DNA from: Pseudomonadota bacterium
Lineage (GTDB): Bacteria > SZUA-182 > DTGQ01
Assembly: GCA_030625085.1 (NCBI GenBank)
Contig: DAOURK010000014.1
Coordinates: forward strand, 1-48,592
Length of the DNA: 48,592 bases
Reading direction: 5' to 3'
Shown: piece after piece, positions 7,845 through 15,862 of the stretch
Layout of the letters: each line of letters begins with the position of its first letter
Position numbering within the stretch: position 1 is the first letter of the stretch
Program-made: the position numbers and the translations under genes
The notes under the pieces: model-generated
The model's input: the letters and a program-made list of their open reading frames with translations, nothing else
The model's database searches: none
Told to the model about the DNA's origin: nothing

Positions 7845-8078
7845 TTATTTTTTTATACATGAACTGAGATTCTTTTTAATTTTTTCCAATAACTCTTTCT
7901 GTTCATGAACCTCTTGTAATTTGTCTTGAAGATTATCTGCCTCAGGATCATAGGCACAAACACCAAAAGAACAATCCACATTAAGTAATCCGCTTAATTC
8001 ATAACCCAGGTTTTTAATTTCTTCATTTAAATTTTCAATTTGTTTGTCTAATAATTGTCTCTCACTTCCTCTTGTCAT
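7845..8078 (-). CDS. Small coiled-coil protein with two cysteines
   Basis: A 77-aa protein I do not recognise. Residues 5-30 and 48-70 have heptad-like Leu/Ile patterns and look like two antiparallel helices. The turn between them is DCSFGVCAYDPEADNL with a C-X4-C pair, and the C-terminus is SSCIKK. It sits between the two inverted 65-nt leader copies, on the minus strand, upstream of rubredoxin. A small redox-responsive or metal-binding protein is one possibility, but nothing shows it. Start ATG 8078 has a weak purine-rich upstream site. Confidence 0.55.
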   Translation of the reverse strand: MTRGSERQLLDKQIENLNEEIKNLGYELSGLLNVDCSFGVCAYDPEADNLQDKLQEVHEQKELLEKIKKNLSSCIKK

Positions 8079-8120
8079 TTTATTCTTCCCCCAAATTTTA
8101 CAAACTAAACTCTCTTTTAG

Positions 8121-8235
8121 TAATTATTCAGTCCCCTTAACTCCTCCCCCTTGATGGGGGAGGTTTAAGTGGGGGTGAAATCAAGCATCACCCTCCCCTA
8201 ACCCCTCCCATCAAGGGAGAGGGACTGAATGGTTA
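8121..8235. repeat. R3 inverted-repeat element (copy a)
   Basis: Ends are TTATTCAGTCCCCTTAACTC and GGGACTGAATGGTTA. The interior has a palindromic pair of GGGGGAGG-like runs around CTTGATGGG, then AAGTGGGGGTG and CACCCTCCCC. Non-coding, C/G-biased by strand. Other copies are at 14764, 22860 and 38301. Confidence 0.7.
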
Positions 8236-8561
8236 CCTCTTTTAAGTTAGATCCCTGCTAAAGTTTATCCCCTCTTAAATAAGTAGCAGGGATGACAAAA
8301 TGAAATGACAAAATAGCATTACTCATGAATAATTGATCGGCCTTATTATAAAAACTATGTAACAGAAACTTTGATCATCATAGGGACCTCAGTAATATTT
8401 GAAAAAACAACCGACACTTTAAAACAAATTTCGGAAATTTAATCTTGATGAACTATCAATCTTAAAAAAGTAAACTCACCTCACGCACTGATAGTGGGGC
8501 TTATTAATTAGTAAGGTCTTGTATTAGTATAATATATATAATTTAATTATAATTTCAATAA
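8236..8561. other. Upstream region of octaheme cytochrome
   Basis: AT-rich DNA of about 325 bases before the shared leader. Visible features are an interrupted palindrome TTGATGAACTATCAA at 8445-8459 (FNR-like halves with a 5-base rather than 4-base spacer) and a TA-rich block around 8521-8550 that could hold a -10 region. No gene was found. Confidence 0.35.
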
Positions 8562-8626
8562 GCTTATGTCAAAAACAGCATGAAAGAAATATGAAAGCCT
8601 GGAGGTAGAAAATTAGTCGTCAAATA
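8562..8626 (+). promoter_or_regulatory. 65-nt leader of octaheme cytochrome, inverted copy of rubredoxin leader
   Basis: Same element as 7443-7507 with one difference (C versus T in GAAAGCCTGG / GAAAGCTTGG). The difference is a third-position Ala change (GCC/GCT) if the internal mini-frame MKAWR is read. It ends 19 bases before the cytochrome ATG, which has its own AAGGAGG site. The conserved spacing to both genes suggests a shared control region and not a chance repeat. Confidence 0.7.
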
Positions 8627-8645
8627 GATTTTGAAGGAGGAAATT

Positions 8646-9941
8646 ATGAAAAAAATAGAATCGTTTGTTTTGGTATACATCATCGTCATTATACTTGCTT
8701 TTTCAATACCAGTATTAGCCCTGGAAAAATGTATCACCTGTCATAAGGGCTTTACTCCAAATCTGGTAACTGATTGGGAATCCAGTAAACACAGTAAGCA
8801 AAAAGTAACCTGCTCTACGTGTCATGGAGAAGAGCATTCAAGTTCAAAAAATTCTGACCTGGCAAAACTTCCTGAAGAAAAAGTCTGTGCTGATTGCCAT
8901 GAAAAACAATTTAATCAGTTTTCTAAGGGTAAACATAATTTTGGCTGGACCGCCATGAATGCTCTGCCCATTACCCATGTTGAGCCTGATGAGCTTATTG
9001 AAGGAGGCAGGGGGTGTGGGGGATGCCACAATATGGGGATTAAATCAGAAGCACAGAAAAAGGATCAACATGAGAAAGGGTATCGGTATCAAAACAACTC
9101 ATGTGACGAATGCCACACCAGGCATAGTTTCTCAAAAAAGGAGGCACGTAATCCCAGGGCATGCCAGCAGTGTCATATGGGGTATGATCACCCTCAATGG
9201 GAGATGTGGAGTTCCTCGAAACACGGTGCGCGCTATTTTTGCAAAAAAGCCGGTGATTTACCAAAAACAGCCAACGCACCTACTTGTCAAGACTGCCATT
9301 TGCCAAAGGGAACTCATGAAAACAGAACTGCCTGGGGGTTTTTAGGGGTAAGGCTGCCTCTTCCCGAGGACCCGCAATGGAAAGCCGATAGAATTATAAT
9401 TCTCAAAGCCCTGGGGGTCCTGAACCCTAAAACAGGCCAGCCAACTGAGCGCCTTGAAGCTGTAAAGGCTGTTGATATGGTGCGCTTGACCGAAGAGGCC
9501 TGGAGCACTGAAAGAAAAAAAATGATTAAAACGTGCAGGAGGTGCCATTCTAAAAAATATGTTAAAAAACAATTTGCTATGGGAGATTCCATGATTCGAA
9601 AAGCGGATAGACTTATGGCCGAAGCTATTGAGATAGTTGCCACCCTTTACCAAGATGGCATTATTAAAAAACCAGACGACTACTCCTTTGCCTATCCTGA
9701 TTTACTTTTTTTTATGCGGACCGGCGGATCTAGCATGAACAAGGTATCTTATATTGACCAGGTATTATTCCGGATGTATATGAAACATCGCATGCGCACT
9801 TATCAGGCATTTTTCCATGTTAACCCGGATTATGCATATTGGTATGGATGGGCCATGATGACCAAGGACTTTGCTGAAATAAAAAACCTCGCCAAAACTA
9901 TGCGAGCTACCCATAAAAAGACAGCAAACGTACCTCACTAG
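8646..9941 (+). CDS. Octaheme c-type cytochrome, hydroxylamine oxidoreductase-like
   Basis: Periplasmic multiheme enzyme of the HAO/octaheme nitrite reductase superfamily, which acts on hydroxylamine, nitrite or NO. A signal peptide (residues 1-26, ending VLALE) is followed by eight CxxCH heme motifs: CITCH, CSTCH, CADCH, CGGCH, CDECH, CQQCH, CQDCH and CRRCH. A helical C-terminal domain of about 130 residues carries HVNPDYAYWYG; Tyr396 or a neighbour may or may not correspond to the cross-linking Tyr that separates oxidising from reducing HAOs. The ATG at 8646 is preferred over the in-frame TTG at 8631 because AAGGAGG lies 6 bases before it. Its leader is shared with rubredoxin, and a ferritin-like gene follows, pointing to a role in nitrosative or oxidative stress. 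Confidence 0.9.
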   Translation: MKKIESFVLVYIIVIILAFSIPVLALEKCITCHKGFTPNLVTDWESSKHSKQKVTCSTCHGEEHSSSKNSDLAKLPEEKVCADCHEKQFNQFSKGKHNFGWTAMNALPITHVEPDELIEGGRGCGGCHNMGIKSEAQKKDQHEKGYRYQNNSCDECHTRHSFSKKEARNPRACQQCHMGYDHPQWEMWSSSKHGARYFCKKAGDLPKTANAPTCQDCHLPKGTHENRTAWGFLGVRLPLPEDPQWKADRIIILKALGVLNPKTGQPTERLEAVKAVDMVRLTEEAWSTERKKMIKTCRRCHSKKYVKKQFAMGDSMIRKADRLMAEAIEIVATLYQDGIIKKPDDYSFAYPDLLFFMRTGGSSMNKVSYIDQVLFRMYMKHRMRTYQAFFHVNPDYAYWYGWAMMTKDFAEIKNLAKTMRATHKKTANVPH

Positions 9942-9988
9942 ATAAAATTTTTACTATGGAAAAACATTTTAAAAAAATATACTTTACT

Positions 9989-10033
9989 GAAAAAGTTAGA
10001 TTTTTCATCCTCGGGGGTGAAAAAAACTTTTCA
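9989..10033 (+). terminator. Long hairpin after cytochrome gene
   Basis: AAAAGTT and TTTTTCATCC pair with GGTGAAAAA and AACTTTT around a TCGGG loop, giving a long imperfect stem 50 bases after the cytochrome stop. There is no clear U-run afterwards, so it may be a processing or stability hairpin rather than a true terminator. Confidence 0.35.
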
Positions 10034-10131
10034 TGAGTGTTTATTTGATCCAATGAAAATGTAGGCATAAAAACAAGATTACTCCGAACTACATTTATTA
10101 TTATTTTAATTTCCATGAAGGAGGAAAAAAT

Positions 10132-10545
10132 ATGGCTTCAGAAAAATTAAAAGAGATGTTAAATGAGGCGATTGCCAAAGAATTAGCTGTAAGTATACAA
10201 TATATGTGGCAACATGTTCAGGTATCAGGTTTGAGTGGCGAAACAGTTAAAGATGAAATAAAAAAAATTTCTATTGTAGAAATGAAACATGCTGAAGCCT
10301 TTGCTGAAAGGCTAAGCTATTTGGGCGGAATCCCTACCACTAAGCCGGAAACAATCAATGTGGGTAAAAGCGTGCAACAGATGATGGAGATTGATAAAAA
10401 GGCTGAAGAGGAGGCAATTCAACTTTATAAGGCTGCTATTACTTTAGCAGAGCAAGAAAATGATTCAACAACTCGCAAATTATTCGTAAACATCTTGGCT
10501 GACGAGGAAGAGCACCACGATTTTTTTAGCAGGGTTTTGGAATAA
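10132..10545 (+). CDS. Ferritin-like diiron protein (bacterioferritin/DPS-like)
   Basis: A 137-aa four-helix-bundle protein. Diiron-site residues are visible as Glu17 (AIAKELA), Glu50-X-X-His53 (VEMKH), a Glu around 93-94 (KAEEEAIQ) and the second ExxH within ADEEEHH (126-129). It would store or detoxify ferrous iron and peroxide. It is shorter than classical bacterioferritin (about 158 aa) and resembles the short ferritin-like proteins of anaerobes. It follows the octaheme cytochrome by 190 bases, has an AAGGAGG site before ATG 10132 and is closed by a strong terminator. Heme binding cannot be judged. Confidence 0.88.
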   Translation: MASEKLKEMLNEAIAKELAVSIQYMWQHVQVSGLSGETVKDEIKKISIVEMKHAEAFAERLSYLGGIPTTKPETINVGKSVQQMMEIDKKAEEEAIQLYKAAITLAEQENDSTTRKLFVNILADEEEHHDFFSRVLE

Positions 10546-10577
10546 AATGTGAAAATGAATAAAAAGATTTAATACTG

Positions 10578-10617
10578 AAAAACCCCTTTCATTAATTCCT
10601 GAGAGGGGTTTTTTTTT
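10578..10617 (+). terminator. Rho-independent terminator
   Basis: AAAAACCCCT pairs with AGGGGTTTTT around a loop of about 16 bases, followed by a run of nine or more T. It lies 33 bases after the ferritin-like gene and is the clearest intrinsic terminator in the window. Confidence 0.9.
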
Positions 10618-10795
10618 AAGGAAAAAATATAGCCATTAGCGTTACCAGTTTGTTTTTGTTATCCTTCCGGGATATCTTCTCAGATTTTCCGATGAGGTTT
10701 CCACAAACTCATAACACCAACAGCTATATTATTTATAGCACATAATAAGTATAATTGCAACATTTTTTACGCAATTATTACGTTCTCTATACCGT

Positions 10796-10926
10796 ATATA
10801 TGAGTCTGTTGATTTAGTCCAAAATTGAATAATTTTCCGAAAAATAGCAGTCATAACTTTTTGTTTTTATTGAACTACAATTTTGCCATTTTCTCAAAAT
10901 CATAGTAAATCAACAGAATCATATAT
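10796..10926. repeat. 131-bp inverted-repeat element
   Basis: Ends 10796-10816 (ATATATGAGTCTGTTGATTT plus A) and 10906-10926 are inverted repeats with one mismatch in 21. Additional internal pairing (CAAAATTG with CAATTTTG) makes a longer fold-back. It does not match families R1-R4. Non-coding. Confidence 0.6.
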
Positions 10927-11192
10927 TATCACATATAAGAAAAAACTGCTGTGAGCGGTGGAATGTCGGTCTTAACTCGCTAGGGTGGGCTAAAATGTTA
11001 GTGTACGAATATTTGATCCCATTTTCACTTATTTGGCCAAAATGGCGACTTTACTAAATCAACCAAAAGACCATTTTTCAATAACTTACACTATTTAACC
11101 AATAATTAAAAATCTAGTTAACAAAACATATGAATGGTCTTTGGCCTTGAAAGGGATAAAAGAGAGGACAATTTTAGGGATCAATAACAATG
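10927..11192. other. Intergenic region upstream of sat
   Basis: No gene recognised. A loose inverted repeat pairs AAAAGACCATT near 11065 with AATGGTCTTT near 11133. The remainder is AT-rich without obvious structure. Confidence 0.35.
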
Positions 11193-11221
11193 TTGACAAG
11201 GTTTTGGTTTTGAATTACACT
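11193..11221 (+). promoter_or_regulatory. Sigma70-type promoter candidate for sat
   Basis: TTGACA at 11193-11198 and TACACT at 11216-11221 with a 17-base spacer. It faces sat, 240 bases upstream, with an R1 element between promoter and gene; a transcript from here would carry the R1 hairpin in its 5' UTR. Confidence 0.45.
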
Positions 11222-11255
11222 CTTTAAAAATGACATTCACTATTTCCTCTATATT

Positions 11256-11379
11256 TAGATTTTCAGATATTAAATTTCATCCTGTAGCGCAGGGCTTTAG
11301 CCCTGCCAAAATGCAGGGCTAAAGCCCTGCGCTACTTCTGTTTGAATATGGATTCTGAAATTATTTATCTGAAAATCTA
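11256..11379. repeat. R1 inverted-repeat element (copy b)
   Basis: A complete copy: termini TAGATTTTCAGAT and ATCTGAAAATCTA are perfect inverted repeats of 13 bases. The core is the consensus arm AGCGCAGGGCTTTAGCCCTG, loop CAAAAT, and its exact complement. It lies in the presumed 5' UTR of sat. Confidence 0.9.
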
Positions 11380-11460
11380 GAGTGAAGTTTTTAATTCATG
11401 GAATGAAAAAAGGTCAGATAAAATCTAAAGCAATCATTTGGTTGTCAAAGGAGTTTTTTC

Positions 11461-12729
11461 ATGAGCAATCTTGTTAATCCCCACGGTAGTCCTGAACTTA
11501 AGCTACTGTTGCTTGAAGGGCAGCAAAGAGATGAAGAACAAAAAAAGGCTGAAAGCCTAAAGAAAATACCAATGACCAGTCGGGAGACCTCAGATTTGAT
11601 TATGATGGGGATTGGCGCTTTTACGCCCCTTAATGGTTTTATGGGTTATGATGATTGGAAAGGGGTCTGTGATGATTTCCTGATGCCTTCAAAAAATAAT
11701 CTCTTTTGGCCCATACCTATTACCTTATCTACAGAACAAGATATTGCCGATTCAATCAAAATTGGGGATGAAGTTGCCCTGTGGGACACAGAGACAGAGT
11801 CGATCATAGGAACAATGAAAGTTAATGAGAAATACACTATTGATAAGCAACATGAGTGTAAACAGACATTTACAACGAATGACACGGCACACCCCGGTGT
11901 GCAAAAAATATTAGCTCAAGGGCCGATAAATTTATCAGGTCCGGTCAAGGTGCTTTCCGAATCCTACTACCCGCAAATGTTTGAAGGAATCTATCACCGC
12001 CCGGCTACAGCCAGAGCAATTTTTCAAGAGCACGGATGGGATACTGTGGCTGCATTGCAGCTTAGAAATCCAATGCATAACTCACATGCCTATCTTGCCT
12101 GGATTGCTATAGAGGTTTGTGATGGTGTATATATTCATCAATTGGTGGGAAAGCTCAAAGAAGGAGATATCCCCGCTGAGGTCCGGGTAAAGGCAATTGA
12201 TGCCTTGGTTAATAAATACTTTCGAAAGGAGCGTGTTGTTCAGGGCGGCTATCCGATGGAGATGCGATATGCCGGTCCTCGTGAAGCGCTCCTCCATGCT
12301 GTTTTTCGTCAAAATTATGGCTGCAGCCATCTAATTGTTGGTCGGGATCATGCCGGAGTTGGTGATTACTACGGACCCTTTGATGCCCAAAAAATCTTTC
12401 TCACAATCCCCAAAAATGCACTTGAGATTAAACCATTACCTCTTGATTGGACCTTTTATTGTTTTAAATGCGGTAGTATGGCCTCTATGAAAACCTGCCC
12501 GCACCAAGACAAGGCCGAGATTGATGAAAACGGCAAATATAAGGGAGGCGCGCGTTTACTTCTTTCGGGTACCATGCTGCGAAAGCTGCTCAGTGAGGGT
12601 AAACCGGTGCCAAAGGAGTTCTCCAAGCCGGAGGTTATTACCATTTTAAGGGAATACTATGACAGCCTTGAAAACAAAGTGGAGGTCAAGCTCCATGGTG
12701 CTGCCACCGGCGATGTGAAAAAACAGTAA
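11461..12729 (+). CDS. sat: ATP sulfurylase (sulfate adenylyltransferase), dissimilatory type
   Basis: Activates sulfate with ATP to adenosine phosphosulfate, the first cytoplasmic step of sulfate reduction. The 422-aa homo-oligomeric type is recognised by [10 protein letters not shown] (Gln200-Asn203, His206 and His209 of the HxxH nucleotide motif), [17 protein letters not shown] and the Cys cluster [14 protein letters not shown], which in this family binds zinc. No APS-kinase domain is fused, as expected for dissimilatory enzymes. The start ATG 11461 has AAAGGAG upstream. It is a single gene here: no aprAB, qmo or pyrophosphatase gene is adjacent. It converges with the HPr-domain gene, with 37 bases between stops. 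Confidence 0.97.
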   Translation: MSNLVNPHGSPELKLLLLEGQQRDEEQKKAESLKKIPMTSRETSDLIMMGIGAFTPLNGFMGYDDWKGVCDDFLMPSKNNLFWPIPITLSTEQDIADSIKIGDEVALWDTETESIIGTMKVNEKYTIDKQHECKQTFTTNDTAHPGVQKILAQGPINLSGPVKVLSESYYPQMFEGIYHRPATARAIFQEHGWDTVAALQLRNPMHNSHAYLAWIAIEVCDGVYIHQLVGKLKEGDIPAEVRVKAIDALVNKYFRKERVVQGGYPMEMRYAGPREALLHAVFRQNYGCSHLIVGRDHAGVGDYYGPFDAQKIFLTIPKNALEIKPLPLDWTFYCFKCGSMASMKTCPHQDKAEIDENGKYKGGARLLLSGTMLRKLLSEGKPVPKEFSKPEVITILREYYDSLENKVEVKLHGAATGDVKKQ

Positions 12730-12766
12730 AGGAAGAAGACTTTTTATTATTTTTAAATTCAAAAGC

Positions 12767-14080
12767 CTAGCGAAGATAAGAAAGCTCTTTAGGTAAAGGC
12801 TGATCTTTTCCCATGGAGTCCTCTCCATAATTGACACTTGCCAGGATCTCCAAATCTTTTAAAGCCCTTTTATCCCCGACAAAAGTCACCTTTTTGATCT
12901 CCTCACGCGCAATCTTTCCTCCGGCCCAGGTAATGCTCAAAATACTGCTTGCATCAAATTTGTCCTCACCTACAATCATTTGTACCTTTGAACCATAATA
13001 ATTCACAACTTTGGCAGTAAGCGTAGCCGGCCGTAAATGAAAACCCATTTTTTGGGGAATATTTAACTCCACTGTTCCCTCTAAAGTGTAATCACAAAGA
13101 ATTTCCTCAGCCAGATTTTTGCCATAGGAGACAAATTTTCCACAATAGCACAAGGCCCAATTTATGATATATTCTAAAATGCACTCATTTTTTATAACTT
13201 TATGTAATTCTTGATGGATTTCTGGGTGCCTTTCATAAAAATGGGACCAGGTCCGAGCAGTTTCTAATAGATGCAAGGGGATAGATATATAATTTCTTAA
13301 ATGTACAAGACGAAGATCCGTATCGTCTTTGAATCTTGAATTGACATAGGTGTCAAAGAATGATTCAATATTATGCATATCCAATTCAAGCTTTCTAATA
13401 TACGCCTCATTGATTATTTCCGGTATGAATTCTTTAATCTCCTGGCAATCTATATTACCTGAGAGGCAATCCATAGTTTGGAATTCTTGAAAAAAATTAT
13501 GATAAAGTGAACAAATCTTGGTAATATCCTTTCCATCATCCTTAATATTTGGTTTGTCCAAGGTCACCGGCAATTGACCTCTCTTAATAGAAAAATCAAT
13601 CTCACCTATTAACTCAGGTGGTGAATCTGAATGCCTTAAGCCCAGCTTATCAGCAGTAATTTCAATTTTTTCTAAAACATAGATCAACGCCTTTTCGAGT
13701 GACTTTTGAACTTCTGAAGTTTTTTGAATAAATTCCTTCAAGCTTTTTAATTCTATATTGACTCCCAGATACCGCTTTTGAATAAAAGCCACCAGATATC
13801 CGGTTTGTCCAAAACTCCTTGCAGCAGCAACAATTTCCCTGAAATAAAACCATGTCTTGTTTTTTTTAGCCCCGTGATCATCAAGAAAATCTTCAAGTAT
13901 GCGGGTATTCGCAATAAGTAATCCTAAAAATTTTTTATTAAATATTTTTAAACCAGTGTTCTTTTCCTTTACTACCATGCATTGACTGAGCAATTCATGA
14001 GCGTATTTTTGGACAAAGGGCAGGAATTCCTCTTCAGATAAAATATTTTTAGTCAGCGTTGGTTTTTTGTTTTTTTTCAT
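12767..14080 (-). CDS. Large protein with C-terminal HPr-like phosphocarrier domain
   Basis: A 437-aa soluble protein. Residues 1-330 are helical and not recognised. Residues about 334-420 form an HPr-like domain: GTVELNIPQKMGFHLRPAT contains the phosphorylatable His348 and Arg350 in the classical position (HxRPA), and DASSILSI matches the region of the regulatory Ser. HPr normally carries phosphate in the PTS; a C-terminal HPr fused to a large unknown module suggests a signalling rather than sugar-transport role. No EI, EIIA or HPr kinase gene is nearby. It is convergent with sat. The start ATG 14080 lies behind AT-rich DNA without a strong ribosome binding site. The domain is secure; the function is unknown. 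Confidence 0.75.
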   Translation of the reverse strand: MKKNKKPTLTKNILSEEEFLPFVQKYAHELLSQCMVVKEKNTGLKIFNKKFLGLLIANTRILEDFLDDHGAKKNKTWFYFREIVAAARSFGQTGYLVAFIQKRYLGVNIELKSLKEFIQKTSEVQKSLEKALIYVLEKIEITADKLGLRHSDSPPELIGEIDFSIKRGQLPVTLDKPNIKDDGKDITKICSLYHNFFQEFQTMDCLSGNIDCQEIKEFIPEIINEAYIRKLELDMHNIESFFDTYVNSRFKDDTDLRLVHLRNYISIPLHLLETARTWSHFYERHPEIHQELHKVIKNECILEYIINWALCYCGKFVSYGKNLAEEILCDYTLEGTVELNIPQKMGFHLRPATLTAKVVNYYGSKVQMIVGEDKFDASSILSITWAGGKIAREEIKKVTFVGDKRALKDLEILASVNYGEDSMGKDQPLPKELSYLR

Positions 14081-14340
14081 AATTAGCTAACCCATATACA
14101 TATTAGGTAACTTTCCGCTTTTAGTACCAATACAAATCAGCAAATCTCATTATAAAAATTATGAACTTAGTTGTCAAAATGAGAATTGCTGCATACAAAT
14201 AAAAGCGGTGTTAACCTTACAACGACACTTGTTTTGTGAACCCTCGGTATTAAATAAATAACAAAATTTATCAAAATAAGGTAACCCCAATCACCTTAAT
14301 GATTAAAAAAATAAATGACGTTGTAGGGTTAAAATAGTGG

Positions 14341-14703
14341 CTAAGGCATTTGTATCGCTATCTCATATGTTCCTATGGAAGTTTTGCCCACCAGGCCATT
14401 ATTCCAAATTAATTCAGTTACTTTAACCTTTAAATTTTTAGGGACCATAATTATGAGCTTTACGCCAAGTTTTGAAAACACTTTCCATCTCTGGATCTCT
14501 TTTTCCGAGATACTCTCTTCTGTCTCGACTTCAAGGAGAGCAAGTACCATCCCATGATTTCCAAGAATCATGTCAGGATAGTGATCCTTGTAAGAAATTT
14601 TCTGTTCACCATGTTTATTTATACCTATTTGTTTATAATTCTTCGAAAGTTTCTTTCTTAAGCGCTCAAGTATTATTTCATGGGTAAAGTTTTCGTATTC
14701 CAT
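14341..14703 (-). CDS. Small PD-(D/E)XK nuclease-fold-like protein
   Basis: A 120-aa orphan protein. YPDMILGN followed by ALLEVETEESISEKEIQRW resembles the PD...(D/E)-x-K/T core of restriction-endonuclease-fold proteins, where Asp binds metal and E-V-E/T lies on the next strand. The usual Lys is replaced by Thr in LEVET, so catalysis is uncertain. A hydrophobic strand follows (VKLIIMVPKN). Start ATG 14703 has AAAGGGG upstream. There is no partner methylase or recombinase beside it; the gene is followed by intergenic DNA on one side and an R4/R3 composite repeat on the other. Confidence 0.5.
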   Translation of the reverse strand: MEYENFTHEIILERLRKKLSKNYKQIGINKHGEQKISYKDHYPDMILGNHGMVLALLEVETEESISEKEIQRWKVFSKLGVKLIIMVPKNLKVKVTELIWNNGLVGKTSIGTYEIAIQMP

Positions 14704-14725
14704 ATTGCCATTGCCCCTTTATACA

Positions 14726-14922
14726 CAATGCCATTAACTTACAAAATACTATGGATCTTTTCAACTTCCCTCCCCTGGTGGGAGGGACTGAGGGAGGTGG
14801 CATACATAACATTCACCCCCACCTAACCTCCCCCATCAAAGGGGAGGAACAACTGTAAGTAAGCTACCTCTCCCTCATCAAGGGGAGAAACAACTGTAAG
14901 GAGCTTAAATTAATGACATTGA
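14726..14922. repeat. R4 element (copy a) containing R3 sequence
   Basis: Terminal inverted repeats ACAATGCCATTAACTT and AAATTAATGACATTG surround an R3-like core (14764-14896) made of GGGGGAGG/CCTCCCCC blocks and two copies of GGGGAG-AACAACTGTAAG. This looks like a composite in which one element carries another. Non-coding. Confidence 0.55.
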
Positions 14923-15144
14923 CTTTATATGTAATATTAATTTATTAGAATTCCCTTTACCAGAATTTTACCTGAAAATCCCTTTACAATACAAGTGTTT
15001 TTCATAAAAAAATTTATTCTTTCATAAAAGTTTCTTATTGAAACCAATTGAAGTCAATAAATCATGTAAATAGGAAATTCGTACCTACAAAAATCTTAAA
15101 AAATCTACTACTATAGTAGTGTACCATATTACTATGGAGTAAAT

Positions 15145-15219
15145 ATGAAAATTAATTCTATATATTACATACACTTATGTTATATTAATACTCGCAAAGT
15201 CATTTGGTACATGCTATAA
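15145..15219 (+). CDS. Possible 24-aa leader or small peptide
   Basis: ATG 15145 follows GGAG by 5 bases and gives 24 residues (begins MKINSIYYIHLCYIN, ends TRKVIWYML). The composition is Ile/Tyr-rich. It lies just after a palindrome that could be an operator. Because the frame is so short in AT-rich DNA, it may be chance; no homolog is known to me. Confidence 0.15.
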   Translation: MKINSIYYIHLCYINTRKVIWYML

Positions 15220-15259
15220 GTCAATGTAAGATCACCGCAAAAAACCAATGGCATTCATA

Positions 15260-15301
15260 ACTGTATATTATTTTCTTTATACTGTATATTATTTTCTTTA
15301 T
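15260..15301. repeat. Tandem duplication, 21-base unit x2
   Basis: ACTGTATATTATTTTCTTTA plus T is repeated twice in direct succession with no visible mismatch. Too few copies for a CRISPR or VNTR, but a probable slippage site. Confidence 0.6.
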
Positions 15302-15862
15302 TTTATTAAAAATCCTTATATAATAATGTCCTAAAAGAGTAGCTTAATAAAAAAAACTGGCTGGTATTGTAAGCCAAAGTGATGTTTTTCACGCTTTATT
15401 AAGAAAAGCAACATTAATCATTAATAATGGCCCATGTGAATAACCCGGGCATCAAACCTTCAAAATAACCACTCATGGCTCTCTGAGCCCTAACCCTTCC
15501 CATGTAAAACACTCATGGCTCTCTGAGCCACCACAAATTATGAAATCCTTATTTCTCAAAGTGTTATATGGTTATTTTCGAATCAAAAAAAGATAACCTT
15601 TCCTTTGTTCAGCCGGGTAATAGAATAAATTAAGAATAGCCGATATTGAAATGGTATTTTTATTTTACTATCTGATTTTTCACGAAAAAAATGCATCTAT
15701 GATTAATTGTTATTGATATTGTAATAATTTTTATTATCTTTTATGCCGACTTGTCAACATGCGTATTTTATGTAACCCCTGTTCAAAACGACATTGATAT
15801 TTTTCACTATGTTAAATTAAAATCGATATAAAATAATAAAAATTACATGGGATTGAATCAGA

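Larger units (their letters stand above)
14923..15862. other. Long AT-rich intergenic region
   Basis: About 940 bases without a convincing large gene. It has a palindrome CTACTACTATAGTAG near 15105-15119; a possible 24-codon frame 15145-15219 with GGAG ahead of its ATG; a tandem 21-base duplication at 15260-15301 (ACTGTATATTATTTTCTTTA unit); and two direct copies of ACTCATGGCTCTCTGAGCC at 15471-15489 and 15511-15529. The last unit contains the inverted repeat GGCTCTCTGAGCC. Confidence 0.4.

Noticed and set aside
7443-8626. Reading the 65-nt inverted repeats as terminal repeats of a transposon
   Set aside because: No transposase lies between them, no target-site duplication was seen outside, and both copies sit at a similar distance from start codons of related genes, which fits a shared leader better. 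Inversion is still possible.
9342-9653. Minus-strand frames of about 100 codons inside the octaheme cytochrome gene
   Set aside because: Antisense shadows; the plus strand carries eight heme motifs and a signal peptide.
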